DNA of 64,000 nucleotides from positions 2,666,001 to 2,730,000 of the forward strand of contig NZ_CP102292.1 of assembly GCF_025152405.1 (NCBI RefSeq), read 5' to 3'. Position numbers and translations under genes: made by a program. The DNA is from [Ruminococcus] lactaris ATCC 29176 (GTDB lineage: Bacteria > Bacillota > Clostridia > Lachnospirales > Lachnospiraceae). Of this stretch, positions 25,282 to 34,105 are shown one piece after another (the first letter of the stretch is position 1; each line of letters starts with the position of its first letter). Below the pieces are notes generated by a model. It did not search any database. It was not told the DNA's origin and was given only the letters and a program-made list of their open reading frames with translations.

Positions 25282-25437
25282 CTATTTATTTTGATAATTG
25301 ATTCGTTCCCCTTGAATTACTGGATAACAAATCAATTTATTACTTTCCAGATCCTCTGCATGCATATCTACCGCACTGATCTGATGATTTTCATAAGTAT
25401 TATAATAATAGATATCAATAAGTTTTTTGTTGAACAA
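25282..25437 (-). pseudogene. Short unassigned reading frame upstream of cls
   Basis: 51 codons from TTG, reading ...YYYNTYENHQISAVDMHAED... and LICYPVIQGERINYQNK to the stop. The composition is protein-like but no ribosome site or family is evident. Probably a gene fragment. The rest of 25438-25700 holds nothing I can name. Confidence 0.25.
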
Positions 25438-25705
25438 TAGTATAGCACAATTCTATTGTTTTGCTTCAAATTCACATATAATCATACTTTCAAGGACTAC
25501 ATTATTTTCTGGGTATATTCCAGCATTTTTAATATAAAATTGATCTAACACTACATACAAAAGGTATTTACCTTAATTATAACTTTAAATATATCTTATG
25601 TACATTATTTTCCATTACAAAAAGTCCACCCACATCTGGATTTCTCCTAATGCCAGTAGACTCTGTTCTATTTCCATTATTATATTTTTATTCAGCTTTC
25701 AAGCT

Positions 25706-25775
25706 CTTCGCCTGTCCTCGTCAATGATATGGCCATATACCTCTGTTACCATGTCCGCCTGTGCATATCCCATTC
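25706..25775 (-). pseudogene. Integrase C-terminal remnant
   Basis: The minus strand reads GYAQADMVTEVYGHIIDEDR and stops soon after, the nucleophile-Tyr region of a tyrosine integrase (compare HAQVNMVTDVYSHILDDDRR at 13.8 kb). Upstream frame is lost. Another scar of past integration. Confidence 0.6.
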
Positions 25776-25811
25776 AGCCGGTCATTCAGTTGTAACCGAC
25801 TTTTGGGCAAC

Positions 25812-25841
25812 AAAAAAGCCGGTACACAAACGCATACCGAC
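25812..25841 (-). terminator. Terminator of the redox island transcript
   Basis: GTCGGT...ACCGGC stem with 12-nt loop, then six Ts on the minus strand, 60 nt after the aldo/keto reductase stop. Confidence 0.7.
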
Positions 25842-25901
25842 TTAACCTCAAAAAGATAGACTTATCCCCTTTGGGTTTCACCTCTTTTTGGAAGTCTGCT
25901 G

Positions 25902-26741
25902 TTAATGCAGCTTTATCATCATCTCTGCAATCGCTGGATCATAGTGAGAGAAAAACAGGCTTTCTTTTTCATCCAATGCCCGGATAGCGTTCATATCACT
26001 TGCGTCCAGAGCAAAATCAAAGACATTGATATTTTCTTCCATACGCTCCTTGTGGGTGGATTTTGGGATTACCACGACATCGCTTTGCAAAAGGAAACGC
26101 AGAGCGACCTGTGCTGCACTTTTATCGTGCTTTTTCCCGATTTCATTCAGCACGGGATTGGTAAAGAAATCCTTTCTTCCCTCGGCAAACGGTCCCCAAG
26201 ATTCGTGCTGTACGCCGTATTTTTCCATATATTCGTGGGCGGCTGTCTGCTGTTGGAAAATATGCGTTTCTACCTGATTGATTGCAGGTTTGACCTCTAC
26301 GAAACTACACAAATCAACCAGTCTGTCTGGATAAAAATTAGAAACGCCGATTGCACGAATCCAGCCCTCTTTATAGGCTTCCTCCATTGCACGGTAAGTA
26401 CCGTAGTAATCATTAAAAGGCTGGTGAATCAAACATAAGTCGATATACTCGGTTTGCAGTTTTCTCAAAGATTCCTCAAGTGATTCCTTTGCTTTCTCAT
26501 AACCGCCGTTTGTAATCCACACCTTTGTTGTAATAAAAAGCTCCTCACGGGGAACGCCGCATTTGTTAATAGCGTTTCCGACCGCTTCCTCATTGCCGTA
26601 TGACTGCGCTGTATCAATCGAGCGATACCCTGCGCTGATTGCGTCTAATACGCAGCGTTCACATTCTTCATTTGATAACTGATATACGCCGTAGCCCAGC
26701 TTCGGCATTTTGATTCCATTGTTCAAAGTTACATATTCCAT
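25902..26741 (-). CDS. Aldo/keto reductase
   Basis: 279 aa, a TIM-barrel AKR. Catalytic tetrad residues visible: Asp and Tyr in SIDTAQSYGNEEAVG, Lys in FITTKVW and His in CLIHQPFNDY. The NADPH-binding end is VVIPKSTHKERMEENI. It reduces aldehydes or ketones with NAD(P)H in the cytoplasm; the substrate is open. Last gene of the minus-strand redox island, 13 nt after the CMD/cupin gene. A second, related AKR starts at 34092. Confidence 0.9.
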   Translation of the reverse strand: MEYVTLNNGIKMPKLGYGVYQLSNEECERCVLDAISAGYRSIDTAQSYGNEEAVGNAINKCGVPREELFITTKVWITNGGYEKAKESLEESLRKLQTEYIDLCLIHQPFNDYYGTYRAMEEAYKEGWIRAIGVSNFYPDRLVDLCSFVEVKPAINQVETHIFQQQTAAHEYMEKYGVQHESWGPFAEGRKDFFTNPVLNEIGKKHDKSAAQVALRFLLQSDVVVIPKSTHKERMEENINVFDFALDASDMNAIRALDEKESLFFSHYDPAIAEMMIKLH

Positions 26742-26754
26742 AATTTATTTCTCT

Positions 26755-27510
26755 TTATTTTATATTTGCATAATCTTCGTTGCTGACAGGCTCGCACCAT
26801 TCGGTATGGGTATTTTCTCCCGGTACTTCCACCACAAGATGAGAGAACCAGCTATCCGGAGCTGCACCGTGCCAATGCTTCACGCCTGCCGGGATATTGA
26901 CGACATCACCCGCCGTCATACAGATTGGTGTCTTGCCCCATTCCTGATAAAAACCTCTGCCGGCAACGCAGACCAAAATCTGACCGCCGCCTTTCTCGGC
27001 GTGGTGGATATGCCAGTTATTACGACACCCCGGCTCAAAAGTTACATTGAAAATGCCCACCTGTTCTTTTGAAACAGGGGCAAGATAACTTTGTCCCACA
27101 AAATACTGTGCAAAGGTATCGTTTGGCTGTCCGATTGGGAACAGCATAGATTTTTCATAAGCGGTCTTTTCGTCCGCTTCATTTGCGTCCTCTTTCCAAA
27201 TATCTTTTGCCAAACGGAAAGCCGCCCACGCTTTGGGCCAACCTGCATAAAAGGCTGCGTGTGTAATAATTTCGGCAATTTCACTTTTTGTAATACCATT
27301 CGCCTTTGCCGATTCCAGATGATGAACGAACGAGGTATCAGTAAGTCCTTGCGAAAGAAGCGCTACCACGGTAATCAAAGAGCGTTCTTTCAAAGAGAGT
27401 TTATCCTCTCTACTCCATACCTGACCGAAAAGTACATCATCATTGAGTTCTGCGAATTTAGGCGCAAATTCTCCGAGGGCGGTTCTTCCTGCTGTTTGCT
27501 TTACTGCCAT
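26755..27510 (-). CDS. Carboxymuconolactone decarboxylase-like/cupin fusion
   Basis: 251 aa. Residues ~20-105 are a CMD/AhpD-like helical domain (SLITVVALLSQGLTDTSFVHH, EIAEIITHAAFYAGWPKAW) without the CxxC of AhpD. Residues ~145-235 are a cupin with metal ligands in NNWHIHHAEKGGGQILVCV and PAGVKHWHGAAPDS. Fusions of these two occur in gut anaerobes; the reaction is unknown, and a role in handling reactive carbonyl or phenolic compounds is only a guess. It sits between a flavodoxin-like oxidoreductase and an AKR. Confidence 0.8.
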   Translation of the reverse strand: MAVKQTAGRTALGEFAPKFAELNDDVLFGQVWSREDKLSLKERSLITVVALLSQGLTDTSFVHHLESAKANGITKSEIAEIITHAAFYAGWPKAWAAFRLAKDIWKEDANEADEKTAYEKSMLFPIGQPNDTFAQYFVGQSYLAPVSKEQVGIFNVTFEPGCRNNWHIHHAEKGGGQILVCVAGRGFYQEWGKTPICMTAGDVVNIPAGVKHWHGAAPDSWFSHLVVEVPGENTHTEWCEPVSNEDYANIK

Positions 27511-27535
27511 ATTGCTATCCTCCTAAAATGTGATA

Positions 27536-27985
27536 TTAGAGCTTCTTTGATAATTTAGCCGCTTCGGAATAGTTGGTTGCCATACCGGCATATTTCATTC
27601 CGTAAAGTCCGGCAAAGCGTTTCATCGTATATTCTCCGGCTTCCAGCATCCATTTTTCCGGCGCAGCACCCTGAAAGAGGAAATAAAGTGTTCTGCCCGA
27701 CAATGAGCCGTTTTCCACCAAACCGTAGAAGCGATCCAGTATATTTCGCACTGAGCCGCAGATATTGTGCCAGTATAGCGGAGAGCCGATAACAATTACC
27801 TCTGCCTGTTTCATTTTGGCAATGACCTGATCGAGTTCGTCGTCCTCAAAGTTTTGTCCGTAACTGCCGATCCTGTAATCAGTCAGATTCAACGTTTCAT
27901 ATTCTTTCCCTTGCAAAAGCTCTTTTGCGAGGGCAGCAGTATTCCCGTTCGAATTTGGGCTTCCGTTGATAAACAAAATGTTCAT
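27536..27985 (-). CDS. NAD(P)H-dependent flavodoxin-like oxidoreductase
   Basis: 149 aa with a flavodoxin-like fold: NILFINGSPNSNGNTAALA (phosphate-binding loop for FMN) and VIVIGSPLYWHNICGSVRNILDR. Short for the family (usually 170-200), but both flavin-contacting loops are intact. It would pass electrons from NAD(P)H to quinone-, nitro- or azo-type substrates. Member of the redox island, followed 25 nt later by the CMD/cupin gene. Confidence 0.8.
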   Translation of the reverse strand: MNILFINGSPNSNGNTAALAKELLQGKEYETLNLTDYRIGSYGQNFEDDELDQVIAKMKQAEVIVIGSPLYWHNICGSVRNILDRFYGLVENGSLSGRTLYFLFQGAAPEKWMLEAGEYTMKRFAGLYGMKYAGMATNYSEAAKLSKKL

Positions 27986-28010
27986 TCTTTATTCCTCCTG
28001 ATTTTATCTG

Positions 28011-28547
28011 CTAAACATTTTTACCCATTTCATAGGCTTCAGCCATAGCCGGGGTATTCAGCACCTTACCTTTTTCATAAACGCCTGTGCCGTAAATTAC
28101 ACCCATTTCTTTTGCACCGTTTACGCAGTCGGCGTAGCCACGAAAACAGGCAAGCGTAGTATCCATAGATGATTTATCTTCATCGGCAGCGGTCATAATG
28201 TAGTAAAATTCTTTGTTTTTCACTTCCAGCCAACGTGCAACCGTTCTGTCGATCACCGCCTTTAATTGTGCGTCAATGGAATAGAAGTAAACGGGGCTTG
28301 CAAGCACAAGCACATCGGCGTCAATCATCGCTTGCAGGATTTCAGCCATATCGTCTTTATAGACGCACTCGCCGCCGTGTTCACCGCAGAAATAGCAGGC
28401 GTGACAGGGCGCTATCTTTTTGCTTGCAACATTGATTTTGGTTACATTGTTGCCGGATTCTTTTGCTCCACGCATAAATTCATCGCAGAGCAAATCGGAG
28501 TTGCCGCCTTTACGGGGGCTGCCGGATAAGATAAGTACATTTTTCAT
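28011..28547 (-). CDS. Flavodoxin family NAD(P)H-dependent oxidoreductase
   Basis: 178 aa from the ATG at 28547, placed by the typical MKNVLILSGSPRKGGNSDLL start with GGGAGA upstream; an in-frame ATG at 28658 lies inside the previous gene. The CHACYFCGEHGGECVYKDDM segment with clustered cysteines and VLASPVYFYSIDAQLKAVID are characteristic of the iron-sulfur-flavoprotein/NADPH-FMN reductase group. An electron-transfer enzyme of the cytoplasm. Paired with the similar 149-aa protein encoded next. Confidence 0.85.
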   Translation of the reverse strand: MKNVLILSGSPRKGGNSDLLCDEFMRGAKESGNNVTKINVASKKIAPCHACYFCGEHGGECVYKDDMAEILQAMIDADVLVLASPVYFYSIDAQLKAVIDRTVARWLEVKNKEFYYIMTAADEDKSSMDTTLACFRGYADCVNGAKEMGVIYGTGVYEKGKVLNTPAMAEAYEMGKNV

Positions 28548-28569
28548 CGTTTCAAATTCTCCCTGTTTT

Positions 28570-29253
28570 TTAATTGTTGTAGCCAAGCTCGGTAAGCCAT
28601 TCGTCAACTGCGCTTTCGGCTTCGTCAACATTGTTGCCCGAATAGGTAAAGTAGTCATCGGTCAGTACGGTGGAATCCGGGCAAAGCTCAGCTACGGTAG
28701 AAATGCTGCTCGCTCCGGACGAACTGCCGTTATGGGTAAAAAACGGAATAATTGTCTTGCCGGACAGGTCATATTCTTCAAGGAAAGACCAAACAGGCAT
28801 TGGCAGGTCGTACCACCAAATGGGGAAACCGACAAAGATAACATCATACTGTTCCATAACCTCTTGATCTATATGTGAGGAAAGCGGCGGGCGAGTACCA
28901 TTGTTTAGTTCGTCCTGCGCTCGGTCAAATACATCGTCCTCTGTATATTCCACTTCGGGGATAATTCTGAACAGTTCACCGCCCGTTTTATCGGAAATCC
29001 AGTTCGCAACCTGCTGTGTATTGCCCGACCACGAAAAATAGGCTACCAAGATATTAGAATCTCCTGCGGTACTTTCTTCGGGGGTGATATCGGCAGAATC
29101 ATCTGTATTGTCGTCTGTGACATTATTATTACTTACATTTGTATCGGTGTTATTCGCAGTAGTGTCGTTGTTCTGCTTACCGCAGGCGGATAGAGCAAGA
29201 ACAAAGCAAACGCATAAAACAAGCGAAAGAATGGATTTTAATGTTTTATTCAT
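28570..29253 (-). CDS. Flavodoxin-domain lipoprotein
   Basis: 227 aa. A lipoprotein signal ends in the lipobox LSAC (Cys near residue 24); an Asn/Thr/Asp-rich linker follows (~27-65). The flavodoxin domain starts ILVAYFSWSGNTQQVANWI and contains VGFPIWWYDLPMPVWSFL and FFTHNGSSSG. It should be tethered outside the membrane with FMN bound. An outside flavodoxin needs an electron donor through the membrane, and the DUF4405 membrane protein encoded 17 nt upstream is the obvious candidate. Confidence 0.85.
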   Translation of the reverse strand: MNKTLKSILSLVLCVCFVLALSACGKQNNDTTANNTDTNVSNNNVTDDNTDDSADITPEESTAGDSNILVAYFSWSGNTQQVANWISDKTGGELFRIIPEVEYTEDDVFDRAQDELNNGTRPPLSSHIDQEVMEQYDVIFVGFPIWWYDLPMPVWSFLEEYDLSGKTIIPFFTHNGSSSGASSISTVAELCPDSTVLTDDYFTYSGNNVDEAESAVDEWLTELGYNN

Positions 29254-29270
29254 GGTGCCTCCTTAATTTT

Positions 29271-29930
29271 TTAGATTTTTGTCTGTCTGCTTTTCATTTG
29301 CAGCAGCTTTTTGCCGTAATAGGATAAGGTTGCAAAGGCAGCCGACATAGCAATCGTCTCAAAAAAGTATAGTGCAGCCGATTTGTCGGTATCAAAAAAC
29401 TTAAACTCAGTAAGGTAAAACAATTCTTCATAAAAGGCTCGGTCAACGAATACATAAACACCATATGCCGCTAATAAAACAGCAATGATTCGACCTGCCC
29501 ACAGGAATTGTCTGTGCTTTTTCAGTTTGTTTGCGAACGGTGCTAAATGTAATCCCAAATGCAGGCTCATCAGTACAAAGACCCACGCAGTCGATACGAG
29601 GTGAAGCGTCCTGCCTATCCTTGCACCGCCCAAATTCAGAAAAGCAAAAACCTTTCCCGAAACCAGCACCGAACTTACCATACAGCACAGCATAGCAGCA
29701 AACAGCGCAATATTGATAACTGCTGATGTTGTCCTTGTCGGAGTGTATTTTCCTTTGAAAAGGGACTGATACCAACGGAAATTCAAGATGGTATGGACGA
29801 TAAACAAGGTAAACAGCGCGATACCGAGCCATTCGTGTAATCCGTCCCATAGGTGTTCCTGCATAAGAGCGACAAAAATCAGATACATTGCAATGTCAAT
29901 GATGAGTTTGACAACCTGTTTATATTTCAT
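29271..29930 (-). CDS. DUF4405 membrane protein (cytochrome b561-like)
   Basis: 219 aa from the ATG at 29930, which follows GGAGGTGAC. Five or so membrane helices carry His residues in pairs: HEWLGIALFTLFIVHTILNF and RTLHLVSTAWVFVLMSLHLGLHL, as in b-type haem di-His proteins. It is flanked by two flavodoxin lipoproteins, so it probably carries electrons across the membrane to them. Haem binding is inferred from histidine spacing only. Confidence 0.75.
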   Translation of the reverse strand: MKYKQVVKLIIDIAMYLIFVALMQEHLWDGLHEWLGIALFTLFIVHTILNFRWYQSLFKGKYTPTRTTSAVINIALFAAMLCCMVSSVLVSGKVFAFLNLGGARIGRTLHLVSTAWVFVLMSLHLGLHLAPFANKLKKHRQFLWAGRIIAVLLAAYGVYVFVDRAFYEELFYLTEFKFFDTDKSAALYFFETIAMSAAFATLSYYGKKLLQMKSRQTKI

Positions 29931-29942
29931 TTTTGTCACCTC

Positions 29943-30041
29943 CATATTCAGCACAGTCCGTTATAAAAGTAGAGCATAGCGTAATATCCCGAATAGGCGA
30001 AATCATTCGTACCCGAAGCGGCAAAGATAAAGAAATCGTCC
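29943..30041 (-). pseudogene. C-terminal remnant of an esterase-like hydrolase
   Basis: In the frame next to the end of the flavodoxin lipoprotein gene the minus strand reads DDFFIFAASGTNDFAYSGYY and ends NGLC-stop. This resembles the (F/Y)IFAATGTxDxAY segment of putative esterase-family hydrolases. It overlaps the 3' end of the next gene, suggesting a deletion that joined the two. Confidence 0.4.
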
Positions 30042-30758
30042 CATGGTAGGCTGCTGTGCTTCGGCAGAAGAATCAGGCTGTTCTTCAGCTTGTTTCAGAT
30101 CAAGAGAATTTACCCAATCTACGATTTCCTGCTCTGCGTCTTGAATATCATTGCGGGAGATAGATTTGCCGTCCAACACCTCGGCGTTGGGTTCAAGCTC
30201 TTTGATTGTGGAAATTGTACCAGAAAAGCCGCTGCCGCCGTGGGTGTTAAAGGGAATAATCGTCTTGCCGGAAAAATCGTACTCGTCAAAGAAAGAGTAC
30301 AGAATCATCGGCATATCGCCCCACCAGTTGGGATAACCGACAAAAATGTTTTCGTAGGTATCAAAGTTTTCAATCGTATCTTTGATTGCCGGTCTTGCAT
30401 TATTGCTTTGTTCTTCACTCGCAAGGTCAACCAGTTCGTCGTGGTCGGTGGGATAGGGCGTTTCCGGCTCAATGCGGAAAATATCAGCACCGACGGTTTC
30501 CTGAATCACATACGCCATATACTGCGTATTACCCAGCGTTTCGCCGTCGATTACAACCGTACTGTCATCAACATTATCGGGCATCGAGAAGTACACCACA
30601 AGATTTTTTCCGTTTGTGTTACTCGGCGTAGGGGTGCTCTCGTTTGTCTGCGAACTGCTTTCTTCGGGTGTTGATTCGCTGGGGGATTGATTTGTCGAGC
30701 AGGCCGCCAGCGACAGCACCATAGTAAGCACCATAAAAAGCGAAATAATCTTTTTCAT
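30003..30758 (-). CDS. Flavodoxin-domain lipoprotein, second copy
   Basis: 251 aa. Signal ends in lipobox LAAC; a Ser/Thr/Glu-rich linker precedes the flavodoxin domain (LVVYFSMPDNVDDS, VGYPNWWGDMPMILYSFF, IPFNTHGGSGFSG). Closely parallel to the lipoprotein at 28570 but the FMN phosphate loop here is MPDNVDD rather than SGNT, as in some long-loop flavodoxins. The last ~12 residues (GRFLYLCRFGYE) run through the remnant of another gene, so the C-terminus is probably not native. Confidence 0.8.
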   Translation of the reverse strand: MKKIISLFMVLTMVLSLAACSTNQSPSESTPEESSSQTNESTPTPSNTNGKNLVVYFSMPDNVDDSTVVIDGETLGNTQYMAYVIQETVGADIFRIEPETPYPTDHDELVDLASEEQSNNARPAIKDTIENFDTYENIFVGYPNWWGDMPMILYSFFDEYDFSGKTIIPFNTHGGSGFSGTISTIKELEPNAEVLDGKSISRNDIQDAEQEIVDWVNSLDLKQAEEQPDSSAEAQQPTMGRFLYLCRFGYE

Positions 30759-30779
30759 CGCTTTTCTTCCTTTCTGTTT

Positions 30780-31955
30780 TTAATAACATTCCTTGAAGAT
30801 TCCAAGGATTTCTTCGTGGGTCATTTTTTTGTAACTGCCGGGCATAAGGGCACAGGAATCTGCAATTTCTTTCAAATCGGTATTTTCATTCACGCCCAAG
30901 TCCTGCAAAGATACAGGCAGTCCGATTTCGACAATGAAATCTTCCAAAGCCTCAATACCTGCAAGGGCGATTTCTTCGTCCGTTTTGGCCTCTGCCGAAA
31001 CTCCCATAACCTCGGTTGCAAACCGTTTGAATTTCGGCAAGCCGTATTTGTAAATATGGCGGTAATAAACGGGGTGCAGAACGGCAAGCCCCTCGCCGTG
31101 GTTGCAGTTTGTGTACGCGCCGAGTTGGTGTTCCATTTGGTGGCACTCAAAATCCATTCGCTTGCCCAGTTTGATAACACGGTTTTCCGCCATTGTCGCC
31201 GCCCACATCAAATTGCTTCGTGCGGTGTAGTCCTGCGGATTCTGAATAGCAGCACGCAGGTTGCGGATTGCACTTCGCATAAGCACCTCGGAAATATCGT
31301 CCGATACATTGTCCTCATTCGGCTCGCTGAAATAAATCTCCATAATGTGCGACAGAATATCAAAGCCGCCGGAAACCATTTGCTTTTTTGGAACGCTGTA
31401 AGTATAGGTGGGGTCAAGCAGGGCAAATTTAGGGTTGCATTGCGGATAATCTCTGCCCGTCTTGATTTTCAATTCCTCATTGGTAATAACTGCTCCGCCG
31501 TTGCACTCGCTGCCCGTACCTGCCACAGTAACGATCACGCCTAGAGGTAACGGCTCGAAGTCAAAAACACCCGGTCTTTTCCAGAAATCTTCCCATACAT
31601 CGCCGTCATAACGGGCGGCAATCGAAATCGCCTTGCAGCAGTCCATAACCGAACCGCCGCCGATTCCCAAAAGCAGACTGACATCATTTTTCTTTGCCAG
31701 CTTCGCACCCTCCAATACCTTCGCATAGGTGGGATTCGCCATAATACCGCTAAACTCCACAACGGTTTTTCCTGCGGCTTCCAAGATGTTTGTTACCTCG
31801 TCATAGATACCGTTTTTCTTGATTGAGCCGCCGCCATAACATAGCATAACGGTATCGCCGTAGGCTTTCGTCAGGCAGCAAAGGTATTCCTTTACACAGC
31901 CTTTTCCGAAAAACACCTTTGTAGAATTTTCAAAAATAAAGTTATTCATTGTCAT
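30780..31955 (-). CDS. Iron-containing alcohol dehydrogenase
   Basis: 391 aa, full length. NAD(P)-binding GGGSVMDCCKAIS and metal ligands in SGGFDILSHIMEIYF, MDFECHQMEHQLGAYTNCNH (Asp, His, His, His) place it in the group III Fe-ADH family, near butanol dehydrogenase/YqhD types. It interconverts aldehydes and alcohols. A fragment of a paralogue (matching NVSDDISE and NPQDYTAR here) is fused into the chimeric pseudogene at 34.1-34.6 kb. Confidence 0.9.
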   Translation of the reverse strand: MTMNNFIFENSTKVFFGKGCVKEYLCCLTKAYGDTVMLCYGGGSIKKNGIYDEVTNILEAAGKTVVEFSGIMANPTYAKVLEGAKLAKKNDVSLLLGIGGGSVMDCCKAISIAARYDGDVWEDFWKRPGVFDFEPLPLGVIVTVAGTGSECNGGAVITNEELKIKTGRDYPQCNPKFALLDPTYTYSVPKKQMVSGGFDILSHIMEIYFSEPNEDNVSDDISEVLMRSAIRNLRAAIQNPQDYTARSNLMWAATMAENRVIKLGKRMDFECHQMEHQLGAYTNCNHGEGLAVLHPVYYRHIYKYGLPKFKRFATEVMGVSAEAKTDEEIALAGIEALEDFIVEIGLPVSLQDLGVNENTDLKEIADSCALMPGSYKKMTHEEILGIFKECY

Positions 31956-32076
31956 AGTCCTTTCTCTGATTTATTGATAATTTGAGCTAATCATTGCATT
32001 TGATTTTCCCAAAAATTCACAGCGTCGTTTATCCAACCCTCTGCAACCGTTCCCGTTCCGAGACCGAAGCCGTGGC

Positions 32077-33210
32077 TTATTCAGCAGACATTACATTCGC
32101 CTGAATCCAATTTTCAATGTGTTCCGCGATCACATCGTTGTTCATGTCCTGGAACATGAAGTGGTCGTTTCCAGTGATGCCCTCGTCAGGAAGATGGACA
32201 ACAGTGCTGATGCCGCCTGCCGCTGTATAGCTTGTTGTAAAGGTATCGGCGGTGGAGGCCATAAAGCCCCACATGGCTGCTGCCGGGACATCGGTAAATT
32301 CCTCACCGATGTAGTCGCCGTAATAGAAGGTGACAGGAATTTTCTTTTCCAGCAGTGCCTTGTAGTCATCGCTGTCCACCTGGGGAGCCATACCGGGCTC
32401 AATCGCTACGATGGCTGCGATGTGATCGGTATACCTGGCGGTCTCCCAACCAGGCATACCGCCCTGAGAATGGGTCACCAGAATGGAATCTTTTCCTGTA
32501 CGTGCATAGACCTCGTCGATGGTTGCTGCGACGGCCTGGGCCACCACGGTGTTGTCGATGTTCTGGTCGCCGCCAGCATTGTCCATGCCGGTATCCGGCG
32601 TCATCTGGCGGAAGAATTGGTCAAGTGCTTCTTCTCCGGCAGGAAACTGGGAGCCTTCGTTGTAGGTAAATTCGTCATTCAGGTAAGTACCAATGCGGAA
32701 CTGGGTGTACCAGGTCTGGTCGGAGGGTTCGGTGTTGATGGTACCGGCTACGGAGGTCTGCCCGGCTTCGCCCCGGCGGGGCTGGTCGATCAGGAATACA
32801 CTATGTCCCATTTTCAGGAACATATCGGACCAGCCTTCCCGGCCATCCGGAGTGGTCATCCAACCCATACGGGACTGACCGTAGCCATGAAGAAATACCA
32901 TGGGCAGGCCAGTCTCCTCTGCGGGAATTTGGTAAAGCACATTGGCATGATCCACATGGGCAGTGGAACCTTCTCTGGACGTATAGTAGTTGGAAACATC
33001 AAAGGTTCCATCTGAGGTGATTACGGTACCGCCAGCAGAGAACATTCCCTGCTCGGCAATCGCCAATACACCTTCCGGAATACTGGGCTGTTCCACGATG
33101 GTCTCAGGTTCACTTGTGGAAGCGGTGTTTTCAGCAGCCTGCTGACCACAAGCCACCAGGGATAATGTCATGATGCCTGCCAAAAGCAATGCGGCAAATC
33201 TGGATTTCAT
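32077..33210 (-). CDS. Alpha/beta hydrolase lipoprotein
   Basis: 377 aa. Lipobox SLVAC (Cys at ~21), then an alpha/beta hydrolase core: PMVFLHGYGQSRMGW (oxyanion region), nucleophile Ser in LVTHSQGGMPGW and a late His in NDHFMFQD. Predicted to be a membrane-tethered esterase facing outside. The GC content here is clearly higher than in the flanking genome, in line with transfer of the whole island. Substrate unknown. Confidence 0.85.
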   Translation of the reverse strand: MKSRFAALLLAGIMTLSLVACGQQAAENTASTSEPETIVEQPSIPEGVLAIAEQGMFSAGGTVITSDGTFDVSNYYTSREGSTAHVDHANVLYQIPAEETGLPMVFLHGYGQSRMGWMTTPDGREGWSDMFLKMGHSVFLIDQPRRGEAGQTSVAGTINTEPSDQTWYTQFRIGTYLNDEFTYNEGSQFPAGEEALDQFFRQMTPDTGMDNAGGDQNIDNTVVAQAVAATIDEVYARTGKDSILVTHSQGGMPGWETARYTDHIAAIVAIEPGMAPQVDSDDYKALLEKKIPVTFYYGDYIGEEFTDVPAAAMWGFMASTADTFTTSYTAAGGISTVVHLPDEGITGNDHFMFQDMNNDVIAEHIENWIQANVMSAE

Positions 33211-33246
33211 ATATGATTTCCTCCTGTCATTTAAATTTCTCTCTGA

Positions 33247-34092
33247 TTATTTCTGCTCGTCTACCGGAGGAACCATAGCTGCATACCGTTGCAGCAGTTC
33301 CGGTGTGCTGGTGTAGTAGCGCACATTCTTATCCATAATGGAAATCTGTGCCATCTCCCATGCTGTCAGGCTGAAATCGAACAGGTCAAAGTTGTCCTGA
33401 ATGTGGGCAGGGCTCTTGGAGCCGGGAATCACGATATTGCCCGCCTGAATGTGCCAGCGCAGAATAATCTGGGCACTGGATTTCCCGTACTTTTTGCCCA
33501 GTTCCTGAAACAGGGGTTCCTCAAGCAGAGCCTTGTCCCCGTGCCCCAGGGGATACCATGCCTGAATGACGATACCTTCCTTCTTGAGGTAATCTTTCAG
33601 CTTCTTCTCCTGATAGTAAGGATGCACCTCGGTTTGCAAAACTACAGGCTTTACCTCACAGATATCCAGAATCTCACGAATCTGAGACTGGCTAAAATTG
33701 GACAGACCGATGGCCTTGACCTTGCCCTCTGTGTAGGCTTTCTCCATCAGCTTGTAACCGGCGATATAGTTTCCAGCGGGCTGGTGGATGAGCAGCAGGT
33801 CAATGTAGTCGGTGTCCAGCCGCTCCAGTGTCTTTTCCACAGCATCAGACTGCTCGTAGAAGGCAGGCCACAGCTTGGTTTCCAGAAAAATCTCCTCTCT
33901 GGACACGCCGGACTTCTTCATTGCACGACCTACGGCCTTTTCATTGACATAGGCGTTTGCCGTGTCGATCAGGCGATAGCCACACGCCAGCACATTGAGG
34001 ACGGATGCTTCCGCCTCGTCCGGGGTCAAAAGAAAGGTTCCAATACCTGCCATAGGCATCTTAATTCCATTGTTCAAAGTAACATATTCCAT
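33247..34092 (-). CDS. Aldo/keto reductase, second copy
   Basis: 281 aa from the ATG at 34092 (MEYVTLNNGIKMPMAGIG), preceded by AAGGAGGAATC; the in-frame ATG at 34173 lies inside the pseudogene. Catalytic residues in LIDTANAYVNEKAVG, FLETKLW and LLIHQPAGNY; cofactor site VIPGSKSPAHIQDN. Its N-terminus is nearly the same as that of the AKR at 25902-26741, so the two are probably ancient duplicates bracketing the island. Confidence 0.9.
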   Translation of the reverse strand: MEYVTLNNGIKMPMAGIGTFLLTPDEAEASVLNVLACGYRLIDTANAYVNEKAVGRAMKKSGVSREEIFLETKLWPAFYEQSDAVEKTLERLDTDYIDLLLIHQPAGNYIAGYKLMEKAYTEGKVKAIGLSNFSQSQIREILDICEVKPVVLQTEVHPYYQEKKLKDYLKKEGIVIQAWYPLGHGDKALLEEPLFQELGKKYGKSSAQIILRWHIQAGNIVIPGSKSPAHIQDNFDLFDFSLTAWEMAQISIMDKNVRYYTSTPELLQRYAAMVPPVDEQK

Positions 34093-34105
34093 TATTGATT
34101 CCTCC

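Noticed and set aside
30687-31544. Long plus-strand frame opposite the iron alcohol dehydrogenase
   Set aside because: Antisense shadow of a well-conserved enzyme; no family features.
32119-33015. Long plus-strand frame opposite the hydrolase lipoprotein gene
   Set aside because: A shadow of a GC-rich gene on the other strand; no ribosome site or recognisable motif, while the minus-strand protein has a lipobox and catalytic motifs.
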